From Desulfurococcales archaeon (GTDB lineage Archaea; Thermoproteota; Thermoprotei_A; Sulfolobales; Desulfurococcaceae), in assembly GCA_027022365.1 (NCBI GenBank), contig JALVYU010000026.1, positions 62,001 through 126,000 on the forward strand: a DNA stretch of 64,000 nucleotides, in the 5' to 3' direction. The translations under genes and the position numbers were made by a program. The notes beneath the pieces are model-generated. The model saw nothing but the letters and a program-made list of their open reading frames with translations, made no database searches and had not been told where the DNA came from. Positions 8,281-17,884 of the stretch are shown here, one piece after another; within the stretch, counting starts at the first letter, position 1, and every line of letters starts with the position of its first letter.

Positions 8281-9381
8281 GTGGTTGTGGATCCCAAGAA
8301 CCTGCTTGAAACAGCCAGAAATATAACAAATAACACACTGAGAGAAGTGCTTGACGAGGTTCTACGTGAGGCAAGCAGTGTAACGGCTTACGCATCGGAA
8401 CTAATAGACTTTATCAGCGATTACACATTGCGTGGTGGTAAGAGGCTGAGAGCATTCCTTGTACTGATAGGATATTGGGCGGAGAAGTGGGGTAGCGGAA
8501 ACCTTGACACGATACGATATATCATGGCCGCTATAGAGTTTATGCAGAGCTACTTCTTGGCCCATGATGATATAATGGATAGAGACACCATGAGGAGAGG
8601 CGGGCCCACAGTACACGTTATGTTTGAGCAGAGCTGTAGGGATAAATCCTTGCTGACTGATTGCAAACATTATGGTTTAAGTCAGGCTATTCTCGGGGGA
8701 GACTACTTAGAGAGCTTGACAACTTACTCTTTCTATAAATCGGGTGTAACTAGTGAAGATCTACGTAGGCTAATATATTACTATACTCGTGGTCTTCGCC
8801 TAGTATCGTATGGGCAATTCTTGGATGTTCTGATAGCCGGTCTACCTCTTGATAAGGTTACCGAGAAAGACGTGATTACAATCCATAAGTACAAGACGGC
8901 GTCCTACACCATAGAGCTACCATTATACCTGGGAGCAATCGCAGCTGGGTCGAAAAACCATAGGCTTTTCGAAGCCTTTACCGCTTACGCCTACCCCGCT
9001 GGCGTGGCTTTCCAGATACAAGATGATATCTTAGGCCTATACGGCGATCCAAAGGTTACAGGGAAGCCTGTTGGGAGCGATGTTAGGGAGAAAAAGAAGA
9101 CACTACTTGTTGTCAAGGCCTACGAATGGGGTAATGAAGAAGATAAAGAGTTTCTGAGACTAGTATATGATAAAAAGAAGCCTGAAGAGATAGGTGAAGA
9201 TGATATTCTAAGGGTTCAAGAGATCGTGAGGAAGACTGGTAGTCTTGATTATAGTTTGGGTTACATGCAGAGACTGACGAGAGAAGCTAAGGTCGCGCTT
9301 GATAATTGTGAGAATATAAGTTCTGAGGCTAGAGAAGTGCTTGAATGGCTCTTGGAGCTAATAATTAAACGCAAGAAATAG
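8281..9381 (+). CDS. gds: Geranylgeranyl diphosphate synthase (polyprenyl synthetase)
   Basis: Makes C20 or longer prenyl diphosphates for archaeal ether lipids. Trans-prenyltransferase with GGKRLRAFLVL (about residue 50), a first aspartate-rich motif AHDDIMDRDTMRRGGPTVH (about 95-113) and a second motif QIQDDILGLYGD (about 250) followed by TGKPVGSDVREKKKT. Length of 366 residues is normal. GTG start at 8281, with a second GTG two codons later as alternative. Probably co-transcribed with the upstream cyclo-ligase gene. Confidence 0.92.
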   Translation: MVVDPKNLLETARNITNNTLREVLDEVLREASSVTAYASELIDFISDYTLRGGKRLRAFLVLIGYWAEKWGSGNLDTIRYIMAAIEFMQSYFLAHDDIMDRDTMRRGGPTVHVMFEQSCRDKSLLTDCKHYGLSQAILGGDYLESLTTYSFYKSGVTSEDLRRLIYYYTRGLRLVSYGQFLDVLIAGLPLDKVTEKDVITIHKYKTASYTIELPLYLGAIAAGSKNHRLFEAFTAYAYPAGVAFQIQDDILGLYGDPKVTGKPVGSDVREKKKTLLVVKAYEWGNEEDKEFLRLVYDKKKPEEIGEDDILRVQEIVRKTGSLDYSLGYMQRLTREAKVALDNCENISSEAREVLEWLLELIIKRKK

Positions 9382-9397
9382 ACTGCAGGAAACTTGA

Positions 9398-9661
9398 TTA
9401 TTTTTGCTCTTCCGCCTCCTCCTTCTCTAGTTCCCTTATCATTTTCTCGACTTCTTCCGGGGGAAGGGACGGCGTAGTTGCTAGTACATAACCTATGTAA
9501 CCTATGATTCCAAATAATATGAGCATACTGAAATATACTGTTAATTTTATCACAATGATCGATATTGTTTCTCCTGCTCCGAAGACCAACCAAGTATAAA
9601 TGATTGCGAAGACCACTGCTAGACATATCAATAGAAAGCCGGCAAGCCTGCTATAACCCAT
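9398..9661 (-). CDS. Small two-helix membrane protein (87 aa)
   Basis: ATG start at 9661. Two transmembrane helices (about residues 6-27 and 34-61) are followed by a charged, Glu-rich cytosolic tail (PPEEVEKMIRELEKEEAEEQK) that could form a coiled coil. I recognise no named family. It is convergent with gds (16-base gap) and divergent from the DUF504 gene. The hydrophobic pattern and sensible codon use support it as real. Confidence 0.6.
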   Translation of the reverse strand: MGYSRLAGFLLICLAVVFAIIYTWLVFGAGETISIIVIKLTVYFSMLILFGIIGYIGYVLATTPSLPPEEVEKMIRELEKEEAEEQK

Positions 9662-9750
9662 AATTCATCACTCATTAATATGCTATCTATTAATTATCGA
9701 GTCGTCAGCATAAAAACTATGTATGAGAAAAGATTTATGGCTGATCGTCC

Positions 9751-10020
9751 TTGGGCAGAAGACGGGGAGAAATAGAGGAGTGGCTTAGGAAAGTTGTTTT
9801 CTCCGGCGAGAAAAACGAATACATAGTTTTTATTAAGCATCGAACCGATGAAGGCGTAATCTTAAGACCCATTCCAGGCAGGTTCATAGATGATCTTAGG
9901 CGGGGCTATCTATACGTTGGTGAGGAGATGATTCCTTTTCATCGAGTCGTCGAGATAAGAAGAAAAGATGGGACAATAGTTTACAGTAGGAGGATAGGGG
10001 AGAAAAAACAGGGCCTTTAG
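9751..10020 (+). CDS. DUF504 / UPF0248 family protein
   Basis: An 89-residue archaeal protein of the DUF504 family: an N-terminal helix (EIEEWLRKVVF), a beta pair with IVFIKHRTDEGVILRPIPG, then GEEMIPFHRVVEIRRKDG, which is the conserved core. The mixture of basic surface and IPxHRVxxI motif suggests nucleic-acid binding but the function is unknown. TTG start at 9751. Its stop overlaps the stop of convergent gdhA by four bases. Confidence 0.8.
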   Translation: MGRRRGEIEEWLRKVVFSGEKNEYIVFIKHRTDEGVILRPIPGRFIDDLRRGYLYVGEEMIPFHRVVEIRRKDGTIVYSRRIGEKKQGL

Positions 10021-11294
10021 ATCCAGCCCCTGAGCTTCATCGCTCTTACTACACGGTCTACTGCGATCGCATAGGCAGCAGCTCTCATTGGGTAATCGCT
10101 GTACTTCTTCTGCCATTCATCGAATACTCTGTTGAAGTTCCTGGTCATTATCCTGTCTAGTCTCTCGAGTGCTTCCTCGTCTGTTAGCCAGCAGCCCATA
10201 CGGTTGTGGCTCCACTCGATCCAGCTCATTGTCACGCCGCCAGCATTGGCGAGGATATCGGGCACTATGATTACGCCTTTCTTGTGGAGGATTTCTTCTG
10301 CCTCGGGGGTTGTCGGTCCGTTTGCACCCTCGCTGATAACCTTTGCCTTTATCTTGTCGGCGTTCTTGATGGTTATCACGTTCTCTGTCGCGGCGGGGAT
10401 AAGTATGTCTACATCTAGCTCTAGGAGTTCCTCGTTGCTGATTATCTTGACGTCTCCCTTCTTATAGTTAGTTACCTTTCTTGTCTCGTTCTTTACCTTG
10501 ATTGCTTCTTCAACATCGATTCCGTTGGGGTCATAGATTGCTCCGCTCCTGTCGCTAACTGCTACTACTTTGGCACCCCACTGCTTGAGGTAAAGGGCCG
10601 CGTACTGGCCTACGTTTCCGAATCCCTGGATCGCCACGGTCTTGCCCTCCACTCCACCGATCCAGCGCTTAGCAGCTTCTCTGGCTGTTAGGGCAGTGCC
10701 GTAGCCAGTTGATACTATTCTCGCGTGTAGTCCGCCCAGCTCTACCGGCTTAGCGGTTACTACACCCCAGGCATTGTAACCTACGATCTTGCTGTACTCG
10801 TCGAAATACCAGGCCATTGTCTGTGGGTTGGTGTAGACATCAGGAGCGGGTATGTCGACGTCAGGGCCTACGTCCTTGGCTATCGCTGCAAAGTATTTCC
10901 TGCTTAGCTCTTCTAACTCTCTCTGGCTTAGCTCCTTGGGGTTAACTCTTATTCCTCCCTTGCCACCACCATAGGGTATTCCTGCAAGGCTGTTCTTCCA
11001 GGTCATCCACATTGAGAGAGCCACTACTTCTCCGGGAGTCACGTCCTCACGGTACCTGATACCGCCCTTATAGGGGCCTAGGGCACTGTTGTGCTGGCTT
11101 CTCCAGCCAATATATACTTCGATCTTACCATTGTCTCTCCTTATGGGTATCTTGACCTGTACGAGCTTCTCTGGATGACGTAACACTTCGACGATCTCGT
11201 CAGGAAGACCGAGAAGCTTTGCTGCTTCTCGTAGCTGTTTTACAGCCATTTGGTAAGTAGGATCGTTTTCGTATAAGATAGGTGAGATCTCCAT
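10017..11294 (-). CDS. gdhA: Glutamate dehydrogenase
   Basis: Hexameric NAD(P)-dependent enzyme interconverting glutamate and 2-oxoglutarate plus ammonia. The 425-residue protein has the substrate domain with GGIRYREDV, the catalytic Lys in GIPYGGGKGGIRVNP, PAPDVYT, and the Rossmann domain with VAIQGFGNVGQYAALYL. Length matches hyperthermophile enzymes. The 217-base upstream gap is AT-rich and contains a TATA-like run (11348-11357) on the minus strand about 55 bases before the ATG, consistent with its own promoter. Confidence 0.96.
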   Translation of the reverse strand: MEISPILYENDPTYQMAVKQLREAAKLLGLPDEIVEVLRHPEKLVQVKIPIRRDNGKIEVYIGWRSQHNSALGPYKGGIRYREDVTPGEVVALSMWMTWKNSLAGIPYGGGKGGIRVNPKELSQRELEELSRKYFAAIAKDVGPDVDIPAPDVYTNPQTMAWYFDEYSKIVGYNAWGVVTAKPVELGGLHARIVSTGYGTALTAREAAKRWIGGVEGKTVAIQGFGNVGQYAALYLKQWGAKVVAVSDRSGAIYDPNGIDVEEAIKVKNETRKVTNYKKGDVKIISNEELLELDVDILIPAATENVITIKNADKIKAKVISEGANGPTTPEAEEILHKKGVIIVPDILANAGGVTMSWIEWSHNRMGCWLTDEEALERLDRIMTRNFNRVFDEWQKKYSDYPMRAAAYAIAVDRVVRAMKLRGWI

Positions 11295-11511
11295 TCGGAA
11301 TCACCACTATTGTTTTCTGTACATTAAGAATATACTGTATTGTTAGGTATATATATTCTTCGGTAGAGTACTTATATGTTAATACTACTATGGGTGGGAA
11401 CTAAGTGGGTATATATGTGCATATAAATGGGCTGTAAATACCAAAATAGAATATCATATCATATATATCTACAAGAACAAGAGTTGTATATAGATGTATA
11501 TATAACAAAAC

Positions 11512-12702
11512 CTACTCTTCCCTTATAATCAACGTATCGCTATTCTCCTGAAGTGTTTTGAATAACTTGGATATATCTACATCCTTTATTGAAGGCAAAA
11601 TATGCGGCTTAGGCGGCTCCTCTCCGGGCTTTAGAGCTCCTCTTCTCGCCAGCTCCTCGACTATCCTTTTCTTAATAGTATCATCGGCCAACACACTATG
11701 ATATATCGTCGATAGACTCTTCTTGATCATGTCTGGTATGTGAGATTCATCTCTCTCCTCGTGTATATGGGGATTACGAGGCTCTATCTGGTATATCTCG
11801 ATCGTTTTCTCGAAGACATCTTTATCCACGTTCTTCTTTATCCCTGTGTACTCTTCGAGCATGTAGACTATTTCATAGGGCTCTATACTGAAGCCGCTCG
11901 CATAGGCTAGTTTGTCCACGAGCTCCATGGTCATAGCATGTTCTCCGGCGTTACTCGTCTTTATGATGTCCGTCTCGAACTTTGTCAGCCTTGCAATCAA
12001 CATGTTCATGAACCTATTAGTTATCTCTGATACACGCCCTCTTCTTCTGAAATAGAATCTTCTGCCTACAAACTTCGTCTTATATGGCCATTTTATTCGG
12101 ATCATAGTGTATGGTGATTGCGCCATGTAGAAGCCGGCTGCATAAATGTCAACATACTCGTTGACTGCTCCCGGTATATAGTTATCCGAGTCTATAAAAC
12201 CAACGTATCTTCTCCCAATGATCTTTGATAAGAGCAATCCCAGGACCATGCCTTCCCCCTTTCCATCTCTGATCCTCCCTGTTTCATCAAGAAGATAAGG
12301 ATAACCTGCCTCCACGAGTGCATCGCTAAAAGCCAGGTCTTTCTGGTGTATCATGAGAAAAGGCCGCCTCGTTAAGCGGTAGAACTGATATACTGTATCA
12401 AGCTCGATCCTATATCTGTCGATGGGTTCTCGTCGGCTATTAGAGACAATTATGACAAAAGCCTCATGCGGGATCCCGCTAAGAACTCCTTCAAGGACTT
12501 TTGGATTCTCGTCTTTAACCGGTATTATTATAGTCATATTTGACTCAAGCTCTTCGAGCTCCGCCCTACCAATGTTTATAGTGCCGGCCACATCGCCTAA
12601 TGGCCCGCTCGACTTACCACCTGTTAGCTCAAGCACCCTCTGAACATCGAAAAACTTGACAGCGCCAAATCGCTCCATATACCTGGGCATCTCTAGTCTC
12701 AC
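11512..12702 (-). CDS. mpgS: Mannosyl-3-phosphoglycerate synthase
   Basis: GT55-type glycosyltransferase joining GDP-mannose and 3-phosphoglycerate, the first step to the compatible solute mannosylglycerate. The 396-residue protein has the family start MPRYMERFGAVKFFDVQRVLEL, the nucleotide region TIIIPVKDENPKVLEGVLSGIP, and the metal-binding YVGFIDSDNYIPGAVNEYV. It is divergent from mpgP across a 90-base shared promoter region, whereas other archaea often have the two in tandem. Implies heat or salt protection. Confidence 0.95.
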   Translation of the reverse strand: MRLEMPRYMERFGAVKFFDVQRVLELTGGKSSGPLGDVAGTINIGRAELEELESNMTIIIPVKDENPKVLEGVLSGIPHEAFVIIVSNSRREPIDRYRIELDTVYQFYRLTRRPFLMIHQKDLAFSDALVEAGYPYLLDETGRIRDGKGEGMVLGLLLSKIIGRRYVGFIDSDNYIPGAVNEYVDIYAAGFYMAQSPYTMIRIKWPYKTKFVGRRFYFRRRGRVSEITNRFMNMLIARLTKFETDIIKTSNAGEHAMTMELVDKLAYASGFSIEPYEIVYMLEEYTGIKKNVDKDVFEKTIEIYQIEPRNPHIHEERDESHIPDMIKKSLSTIYHSVLADDTIKKRIVEELARRGALKPGEEPPKPHILPSIKDVDISKLFKTLQENSDTLIIREE

Positions 12703-12792
12703 TAATGCTTCACCCCCAGACTACTATATTTAGTATAGAGAGGAATAAAACATGAGTTGTAGAATCAACACTGTTTCGTGGTGTATATAGGG

Positions 12793-13632
12793 ATGCACCT
12801 CGTTATAATGACTGATCTCGACGGATGCGTCCTTGATCCCAAGACATACAAGTATGATAAAGCACTTTCCCTGATACAAAGACTAAGAGAACAAGGCATA
12901 GAAATAATCTTTAACTCTTCAAAGACAAAAGCGGAACAGTTGCTCTACATGGATAGGCTAGGGCTAAAAAATATAGTTTTCATAGTTGAAAATGGTGCGG
13001 CGATCTATATCCCGAAAAAGAAAGGCAGCCTACATATTGTTAATAACACTATATGCAGGGATCACGGGGATTACTACGCTTGTGTTCTCGGTAAAAAGGT
13101 TGATGAGATAAAGAACATGATAAGTGACATTATAGAGAAGTACAGGGATCACATAATATGGATGGATGAGATCACACCAAGGCTATTTAGTGAGCTAACA
13201 GGCCTACCAGAGGACGAGGCCGTGCTCGCACTCAAGCGGGAATACAGCTATCTATTTATACCAAAGACGAAAAACAGGGCAATCATTGATGAAGTGCTAG
13301 AGAAAATAAGAAGGAGAGGTCTAAATATCCAAGTAGGCGGCGTCGGGATTAGCCAGATCAATGGAGACCATGATAAGGGCAAAGCTCTTCTCCTTCTAAG
13401 AGACATTGTGAAAGACTATAGGAATGCACACATAATAGCGGTAGGCGATGCTATGAACGATGCCCCAATGCTCAAGGCGGCAGATACAGGTGTGTTATTA
13501 GGAGTTAATCTTGACGTGATTAAAGCTACTAGACGTGACGATCTGATTGTGGTGAGAAACAAGGGTTCTCTAGCGTGGAGAAACATATTGGCAAGACTAA
13601 CAGGAAACTACGACTTAGTCGTTAGAGGATGA
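12793..13632 (+). CDS. mpgP: Mannosyl-3-phosphoglycerate phosphatase
   Basis: HAD-superfamily phosphatase that releases mannosylglycerate. Motif I is MTDLDGCVLD at the very N-terminus, motif II is IIFNSSKTKAEQ, and motif IV with the Mg-binding acids is IAVGDAMNDAPMLKAADTG; the C2-type cap carries HIIWMDEITPRLFSELTGL. I take the ATG at 12793; an in-frame GTG at 12778 would add five residues. It pairs with the divergent mpgS. The next gene begins four bases after its stop. Confidence 0.92.
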   Translation: MHLVIMTDLDGCVLDPKTYKYDKALSLIQRLREQGIEIIFNSSKTKAEQLLYMDRLGLKNIVFIVENGAAIYIPKKKGSLHIVNNTICRDHGDYYACVLGKKVDEIKNMISDIIEKYRDHIIWMDEITPRLFSELTGLPEDEAVLALKREYSYLFIPKTKNRAIIDEVLEKIRRRGLNIQVGGVGISQINGDHDKGKALLLLRDIVKDYRNAHIIAVGDAMNDAPMLKAADTGVLLGVNLDVIKATRRDDLIVVRNKGSLAWRNILARLTGNYDLVVRG

Positions 13633-13636
13633 TGTT

Positions 13637-14801
13637 TTGGATGTAGCCCACACAGTATTGGCACTACTATTCGTTCTAGGTTTCCTTCTAGCCCTACTTG
13701 TTAGAAAGGCAAACCTATCAGGTGCAATCGGCTACCTCCTAGCAGGCCTCATAATAGGCTTAATGCTTCCAATTCCCGGAAAACTGATGTCTATGTTCGA
13801 AATATTATCCGAAGTCAGCATAATCCTCCTCTTCTTCGAGATCGGCTTTGAGATTCATATTGAGAATATAAAGGATATTATAAGACATCCCCTCTACATA
13901 TCACTTGTCGAGCTATTGCTTGCAAACGCTTTCACAATACTAATACTGTATCCCCTCGGAATACCGGTTTCACAAATAGTCATAATAGGTCTCATAGCTT
14001 CCTTCTCCAGCACAGTATTCACATATAAATTGTTAGAGGAACATAATCCATCACCTACTGTTATCAAGACTGTGCTAATGGTTGCCGCCGTTGAAGATAT
14101 AATCATAGTAATATCTCTTAACTTCATCAAAGGATTCGCCGACGGCATAATGTTAATCGTAGTTAAGACTCTCTTGTTCCTCCTCGCGGGAAGTATCGCT
14201 AGTTATTTATTCTCAAAATATGTCCTCTCAAGACTCATCTCCCATGACGAGCGTGGCCTGATACTGATGATATCTTATGGTTTATTCATGGGTGTTGTTG
14301 CAGACTACTTCGATCTAACACCCGCCCTCGGTGCATTCATAGGAGGATTATCGATATCTGCTGTCGAGCACAGCAAGCCCGTTATGAAGATGTTTAAGCC
14401 TGTAAGAGCTGTTTTCATAACAATTTTCCTATTATCTATGGGTGTGAACATCGCATTACTGCCGATTAGTTTTGAAATCCTCCTCGTCGGGATGACCATC
14501 GGTGCCGCTGTAGCGTTCATACATTGTTTCTCAACACTCCTTTCATGCATACTCGTCGGAAAAGGAAGCAAAAGAGAAAGAGTTGAGACAGGCAGCTATT
14601 TATCAACGGTTAGCGAGCTAGCATTAGTAATAGCATATTTCTCAATATATTTACGGCAGGCCTGACAGGATTGTATTCGTCGTGGCGTCAACCGCGATAA
14701 TAACTGGTTCGATCATTGCTTCTTATCTAGTAGAAAATTCTGGTGAGATAGAAAAAGGCTTTGGCAAGTTATGTAATACGATAAGGAGGCTCATAAGCTA
14801 A
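13637..14801 (+). pseudogene. CPA2-type cation:proton antiporter, frameshifted near its 3' end
   Basis: TTG start at 13637. Frame 2 encodes about ten membrane helices of a Kef/NapA-like antiporter (GAIGYLLAGLIIGLMLP, IIGLIASFSSTVFTYKLL, LTPALGAFIGGLSIS). It stops at 14663 right after SELALVIAYFSIYLRQA. The missing last helix continues in frame 0 (GRPDRIVFVVAS through ITGSIIASYLVEN) to TAA 14799-14801, two bases before the convergent rubrerythrin stop. One extra base in the TTT run near 14650 would explain it. Either a recent mutation, a sequencing error, or less likely programmed shifting; the regulatory TrkA_N part of some CPA2 proteins is absent. Confidence 0.75.
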
Positions 14802-14802
14802 T

Positions 14803-15363
14803 CTAGAACTTTACATATTTTTCGCCGGGACTACCACAGATGGGGCATTTCTCTGGGGGTTCCGAGCCTATATAGGTGTGGCCGCAAACCGGGCACACCC
14901 AAATATATCCATCTATAGGCATGTCTTGTCCTTTCTCAAGGTATTCCAATGCTTTCTTGTATAGCTCACCATGTATTTTCTCTGCCTCAAGCGCCCACTT
15001 GAAGCTCTGGAGAGCTTGTCTATCGCCTTGTAGTTCCGCGATCTTTATATAGGCTGGATACATTTCCTCTACTTCGAAGTTCTCGCCACGTATTGCCTGG
15101 CCAAGGTTCTTCCTGGTGTCACCGGGTCCGAATGCCGAGCCAGCAACTACTTTGAAGTCAGCGTCTAGTCCGCTTAATCGTCTGGAATGATTTCTAGCAT
15201 GTACATACTCGGCGTAAGCAATTGCTCTGAAGAGCCTAGCTATGTTCTTATATCTTTCACGCTCGGCTATTTCGGCATAGATGAGATAACGCATATGAGC
15301 CATAGATTCTCCGCCGAAGGCAGACATTAGAGCATCCCGAGTCATAGGACGGGGAGCATTCAT
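14803..15363 (-). CDS. Rubrerythrin
   Basis: Non-haem di-iron peroxidase that scavenges peroxide in anaerobes. The N-terminal ferritin-like bundle carries the E(A/Y)xH ligands (FGGESMAHMRYLIYAEIA; AYAEYVHARNHSRRL; EAEKIHGELYKKALEYL). The C-terminal rubredoxin-like domain has WVCPVCGHTYIGSEPPEKCPICG arranged as two CxxC pairs (about residues 155-178). Length of 186 residues is standard. It marks the last clear host gene before the accessory block. Confidence 0.93.
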   Translation of the reverse strand: MNAPRPMTRDALMSAFGGESMAHMRYLIYAEIAERERYKNIARLFRAIAYAEYVHARNHSRRLSGLDADFKVVAGSAFGPGDTRKNLGQAIRGENFEVEEMYPAYIKIAELQGDRQALQSFKWALEAEKIHGELYKKALEYLEKGQDMPIDGYIWVCPVCGHTYIGSEPPEKCPICGSPGEKYVKF

Positions 15364-15445
15364 GCTAACACCGACTTCATAATATGTTTAAAAAGACTAA
15401 AAGGGGTTTTCAGCCCTCACACGGCTTCGAGAAACTGTTTCGGAG

Positions 15446-15485
15446 CCCTCCCCCATCTATAAGATCATGTTTTTATGGGGGAGGG
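15446..15485. repeat. Perfect 11-bp inverted repeat around the integrase start
   Basis: CCCTCCCCCAT at 15446-15456 and its exact reverse complement at 15475-15485 are separated by 18 bases. The right arm contains the first possible ATG of the integrase and a purine-rich ribosome site for the second ATG (15493). As RNA it would hide translation initiation; as DNA it could be an operator or recombinase-binding core. Confidence 0.6.
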
Positions 15486-16623
15486 GCAAGGGATGGTTCA
15501 GCTCCACTATGATATGAATAGTATAAAGGTATTAATAGAAAATGGTTGCAAAGAGTTAGGACCCATTTACTGCCGTGTTCTTGAGGATTTATTTTACGAC
15601 TATATGGGTGATACCAGAGTTTCAAGCCTCTCAACCATAAGGGTGGGGCTTGATAAGGCGTGGGTATTCCTCAGATGGCTCAAGGAGAGAGGTGTGAAGC
15701 CAGATAATATAGATGATAGGATCCTTAAGCGCTTCCTAGTAGAGATCAAGATGACGCGGAAACCAGGAACAGTTTTCAGCTACGTAAAAGCCCTGAAAAG
15801 AATGCTGAGAGTACTGGGCAAAGAAGAATTAGCAAACAAGCTAAAGTATCCCAAACAACCCGAAAAGGTTCCAGATCTCCCAAGCCCCGAACTAGTAGAA
15901 AAGATCATATCAGAGCTGAGGGATCCCTTCAAAACCATAGTAGCAATAATCTACGAGACAGGGGCCCGGGTCTCCGAAATACTAAGCCTAAAATACAAGC
16001 ACATCAAAGAGACACCTCAGGGATACTACAAGATCATAATTGAAGAACCAAAAAACAAGGAGTCAAGAACAATATACGTGATAAAATACGCAATGCTTCT
16101 AAGAAACTACTTACTACTACACCCAGGAAAACCAGACGAAATAGTCTTCAAATCACCAGTACACCCGGAGAAACCCCTAAAGCCGAGAAACGTCGAGCTA
16201 GCCCTCAGAAGGGCATCAAGAAAACACAACACACGGATCTACCCACACCTCCTACGACACCTTAGAGCAACCCTCCTAATCAAACAAGGCATGCCGGAGC
16301 GAATAACAATGAAGCTACTAGGCCACAAAACCGAGAAAATGATGAAAATATACGTAAACCTGGTTCAGAAAGACATTGAAGAAGCAGTACTAAAACACTA
16401 CGGAATACAGCCTCAAGCCCAGAACAACGGAAAAGAAGCAACTAAATGCCCAAGATGCGGAGCAACCAACCCCAAGGAAGCAAACTACTGCTGGAGATGT
16501 GCCTACCCACTACACCAACAAGCCGCATTACAATTAGAAATAAAAGAAAAAGACCTGGAAGAAAGACTAAGGAAATTGTTGGAAATTATAAAGAAACATC
16601 CAGAAATTCTCAAAGAGCTATAA
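15475..16623 (+). CDS. Tyrosine recombinase (integrase) with C-terminal zinc ribbon
   Basis: 382 residues. An N-terminal SAM-like DNA-binding domain (about 45-125) is followed by the catalytic domain with R165 (TGARVSEILSLKY), H258-L-L-R261 (YPHLLRHLRATL), H284 (LLGHKTEKM) and nucleophile Y293 (KIYVNL). A C-terminal zinc ribbon follows (CPRCGA at 325-328, CWRC at 339-342), and then a charged helical tail. All catalytic residues are intact. Start may be ATG 15475 or ATG 15493, which has a better ribosome site. It opens the accessory block and is probably the integrase of one of the elements here; the attachment site was not identified. Confidence 0.9.
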   Translation: MGEGQGMVQLHYDMNSIKVLIENGCKELGPIYCRVLEDLFYDYMGDTRVSSLSTIRVGLDKAWVFLRWLKERGVKPDNIDDRILKRFLVEIKMTRKPGTVFSYVKALKRMLRVLGKEELANKLKYPKQPEKVPDLPSPELVEKIISELRDPFKTIVAIIYETGARVSEILSLKYKHIKETPQGYYKIIIEEPKNKESRTIYVIKYAMLLRNYLLLHPGKPDEIVFKSPVHPEKPLKPRNVELALRRASRKHNTRIYPHLLRHLRATLLIKQGMPERITMKLLGHKTEKMMKIYVNLVQKDIEEAVLKHYGIQPQAQNNGKEATKCPRCGATNPKEANYCWRCAYPLHQQAALQLEIKEKDLEERLRKLLEIIKKHPEILKEL

Positions 16624-16666
16624 AGTCTATTCTAGAATTTTAGTGTATTTGTAAAGATTAATTTAA

Positions 16667-17719
16667 TTAGTTACTAGTATTTTTCATTTCTATAATTTGC
16701 TTTAATATTTTGTACGTTTTTTCCCAAGAACATGAGTTTCCTAATCCCTCGACATCCTTAATAATTTTATATAGTGCTTGTCTATCTATACATTTATTAA
16801 ATATTACATCTTGCATATCTGTAATGTAATCCCTTATAGTTAAATAAGCCATCCATCCGCAGATTTCTGTGAAGTATTTTAAGTATCTAAATAGTTCTTC
16901 AGGAACAGGTTCTAACTCTAACCAGTCTCTATCCGTTATGATTCTTTTTCCAACTTCGGAGAAAATTGGATGGATACGGTGTACGTATCTGGATAATTCG
17001 ACGTAAAGATTATTTATTTTCCCAAGAATATCCCCATCTATAATGTTCCATTCCTTCAATTGGACCAAGAGTTTAGTGAATTTACTTTCTGGATTAAAAT
17101 CTTTTAATTCATTGTCTATGATGTCAAAAACTTGTATAGAAGTATCCAATCGTTTATCTGCTAGCTCGCTAAGTACTTTAACTAAATCGTTAAATCCTTT
17201 TGAATCACCAAATCCTTTTATTTTTTCAATTTCTTTTGCATTATTACGATATTTTGGTATAGTAATTAGATCAAATATTATGCCTCTAACTATATCTTCT
17301 AAGACACTTCTTAGTTCTACATAAGCTACTGTATAGTAACCCATGAGGGCTGAAATTAATGAATGCTCAAGCAAAATTAATGCATCATAATGGTGAACCA
17401 TGTATGCTGAATGTAAATTCCAGAATTGTGTATGTAAAGATTCCTCACACAAACTCTTTGAGGGAAGCAGATTTATGACGATATTTCTAGATACTATAAA
17501 TGCATTCTGTGCTGTGCTAAGAGCTTCAACAGCATCATATGTTGTAGAAGGTTCTGGCAAGTTGCTAAGATTCTCGGCTATTTTCTCTATATATTTTCCT
17601 ACCTTCTTTATTATGTAGAGTATAAAATCTATAGATATAGCAGCCTTTTTAAACACTTCAGTGTTCTTCGGATCTTCTTGATGATTATGCAGTTTTTGAG
17701 AATCACTTATTTTAGACAA
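16667..17719 (-). CDS. Hypothetical helical protein (350 aa)
   Basis: AT-rich gene convergent with the integrase. The product is largely alpha-helical, with an N-terminal region IDFILYIIKKVGKYIEKIAENL, central YDALILLEHSLISALMGYYTVAYVELRSVLEDIVRG and C-terminal WMAYLTIRDYITDM. The central helix pair with V-x-L-R-S-V-L-E-D resembles proteins annotated only as hypothetical in mobile regions of bacteria and archaea. No catalytic motif is visible. Composition differs from the upstream host genes, suggesting transfer. Confidence 0.55.
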   Translation of the reverse strand: MSKISDSQKLHNHQEDPKNTEVFKKAAISIDFILYIIKKVGKYIEKIAENLSNLPEPSTTYDAVEALSTAQNAFIVSRNIVINLLPSKSLCEESLHTQFWNLHSAYMVHHYDALILLEHSLISALMGYYTVAYVELRSVLEDIVRGIIFDLITIPKYRNNAKEIEKIKGFGDSKGFNDLVKVLSELADKRLDTSIQVFDIIDNELKDFNPESKFTKLLVQLKEWNIIDGDILGKINNLYVELSRYVHRIHPIFSEVGKRIITDRDWLELEPVPEELFRYLKYFTEICGWMAYLTIRDYITDMQDVIFNKCIDRQALYKIIKDVEGLGNSCSWEKTYKILKQIIEMKNTSN

Positions 17720-17884
17720 GATGTACTAATCCCCAATTATATGCTATTATTTATTAAGTTTATGAAAATTTACTTATGTCGGCAATTAAACTCTCAGAAG
17801 CTTCACTTAAATTTGACGAATATTCTAGAAAGCTCTAATGATATAGAATAGAGAGGGATTTGCTGTTTCTAATAAAACTAATAG

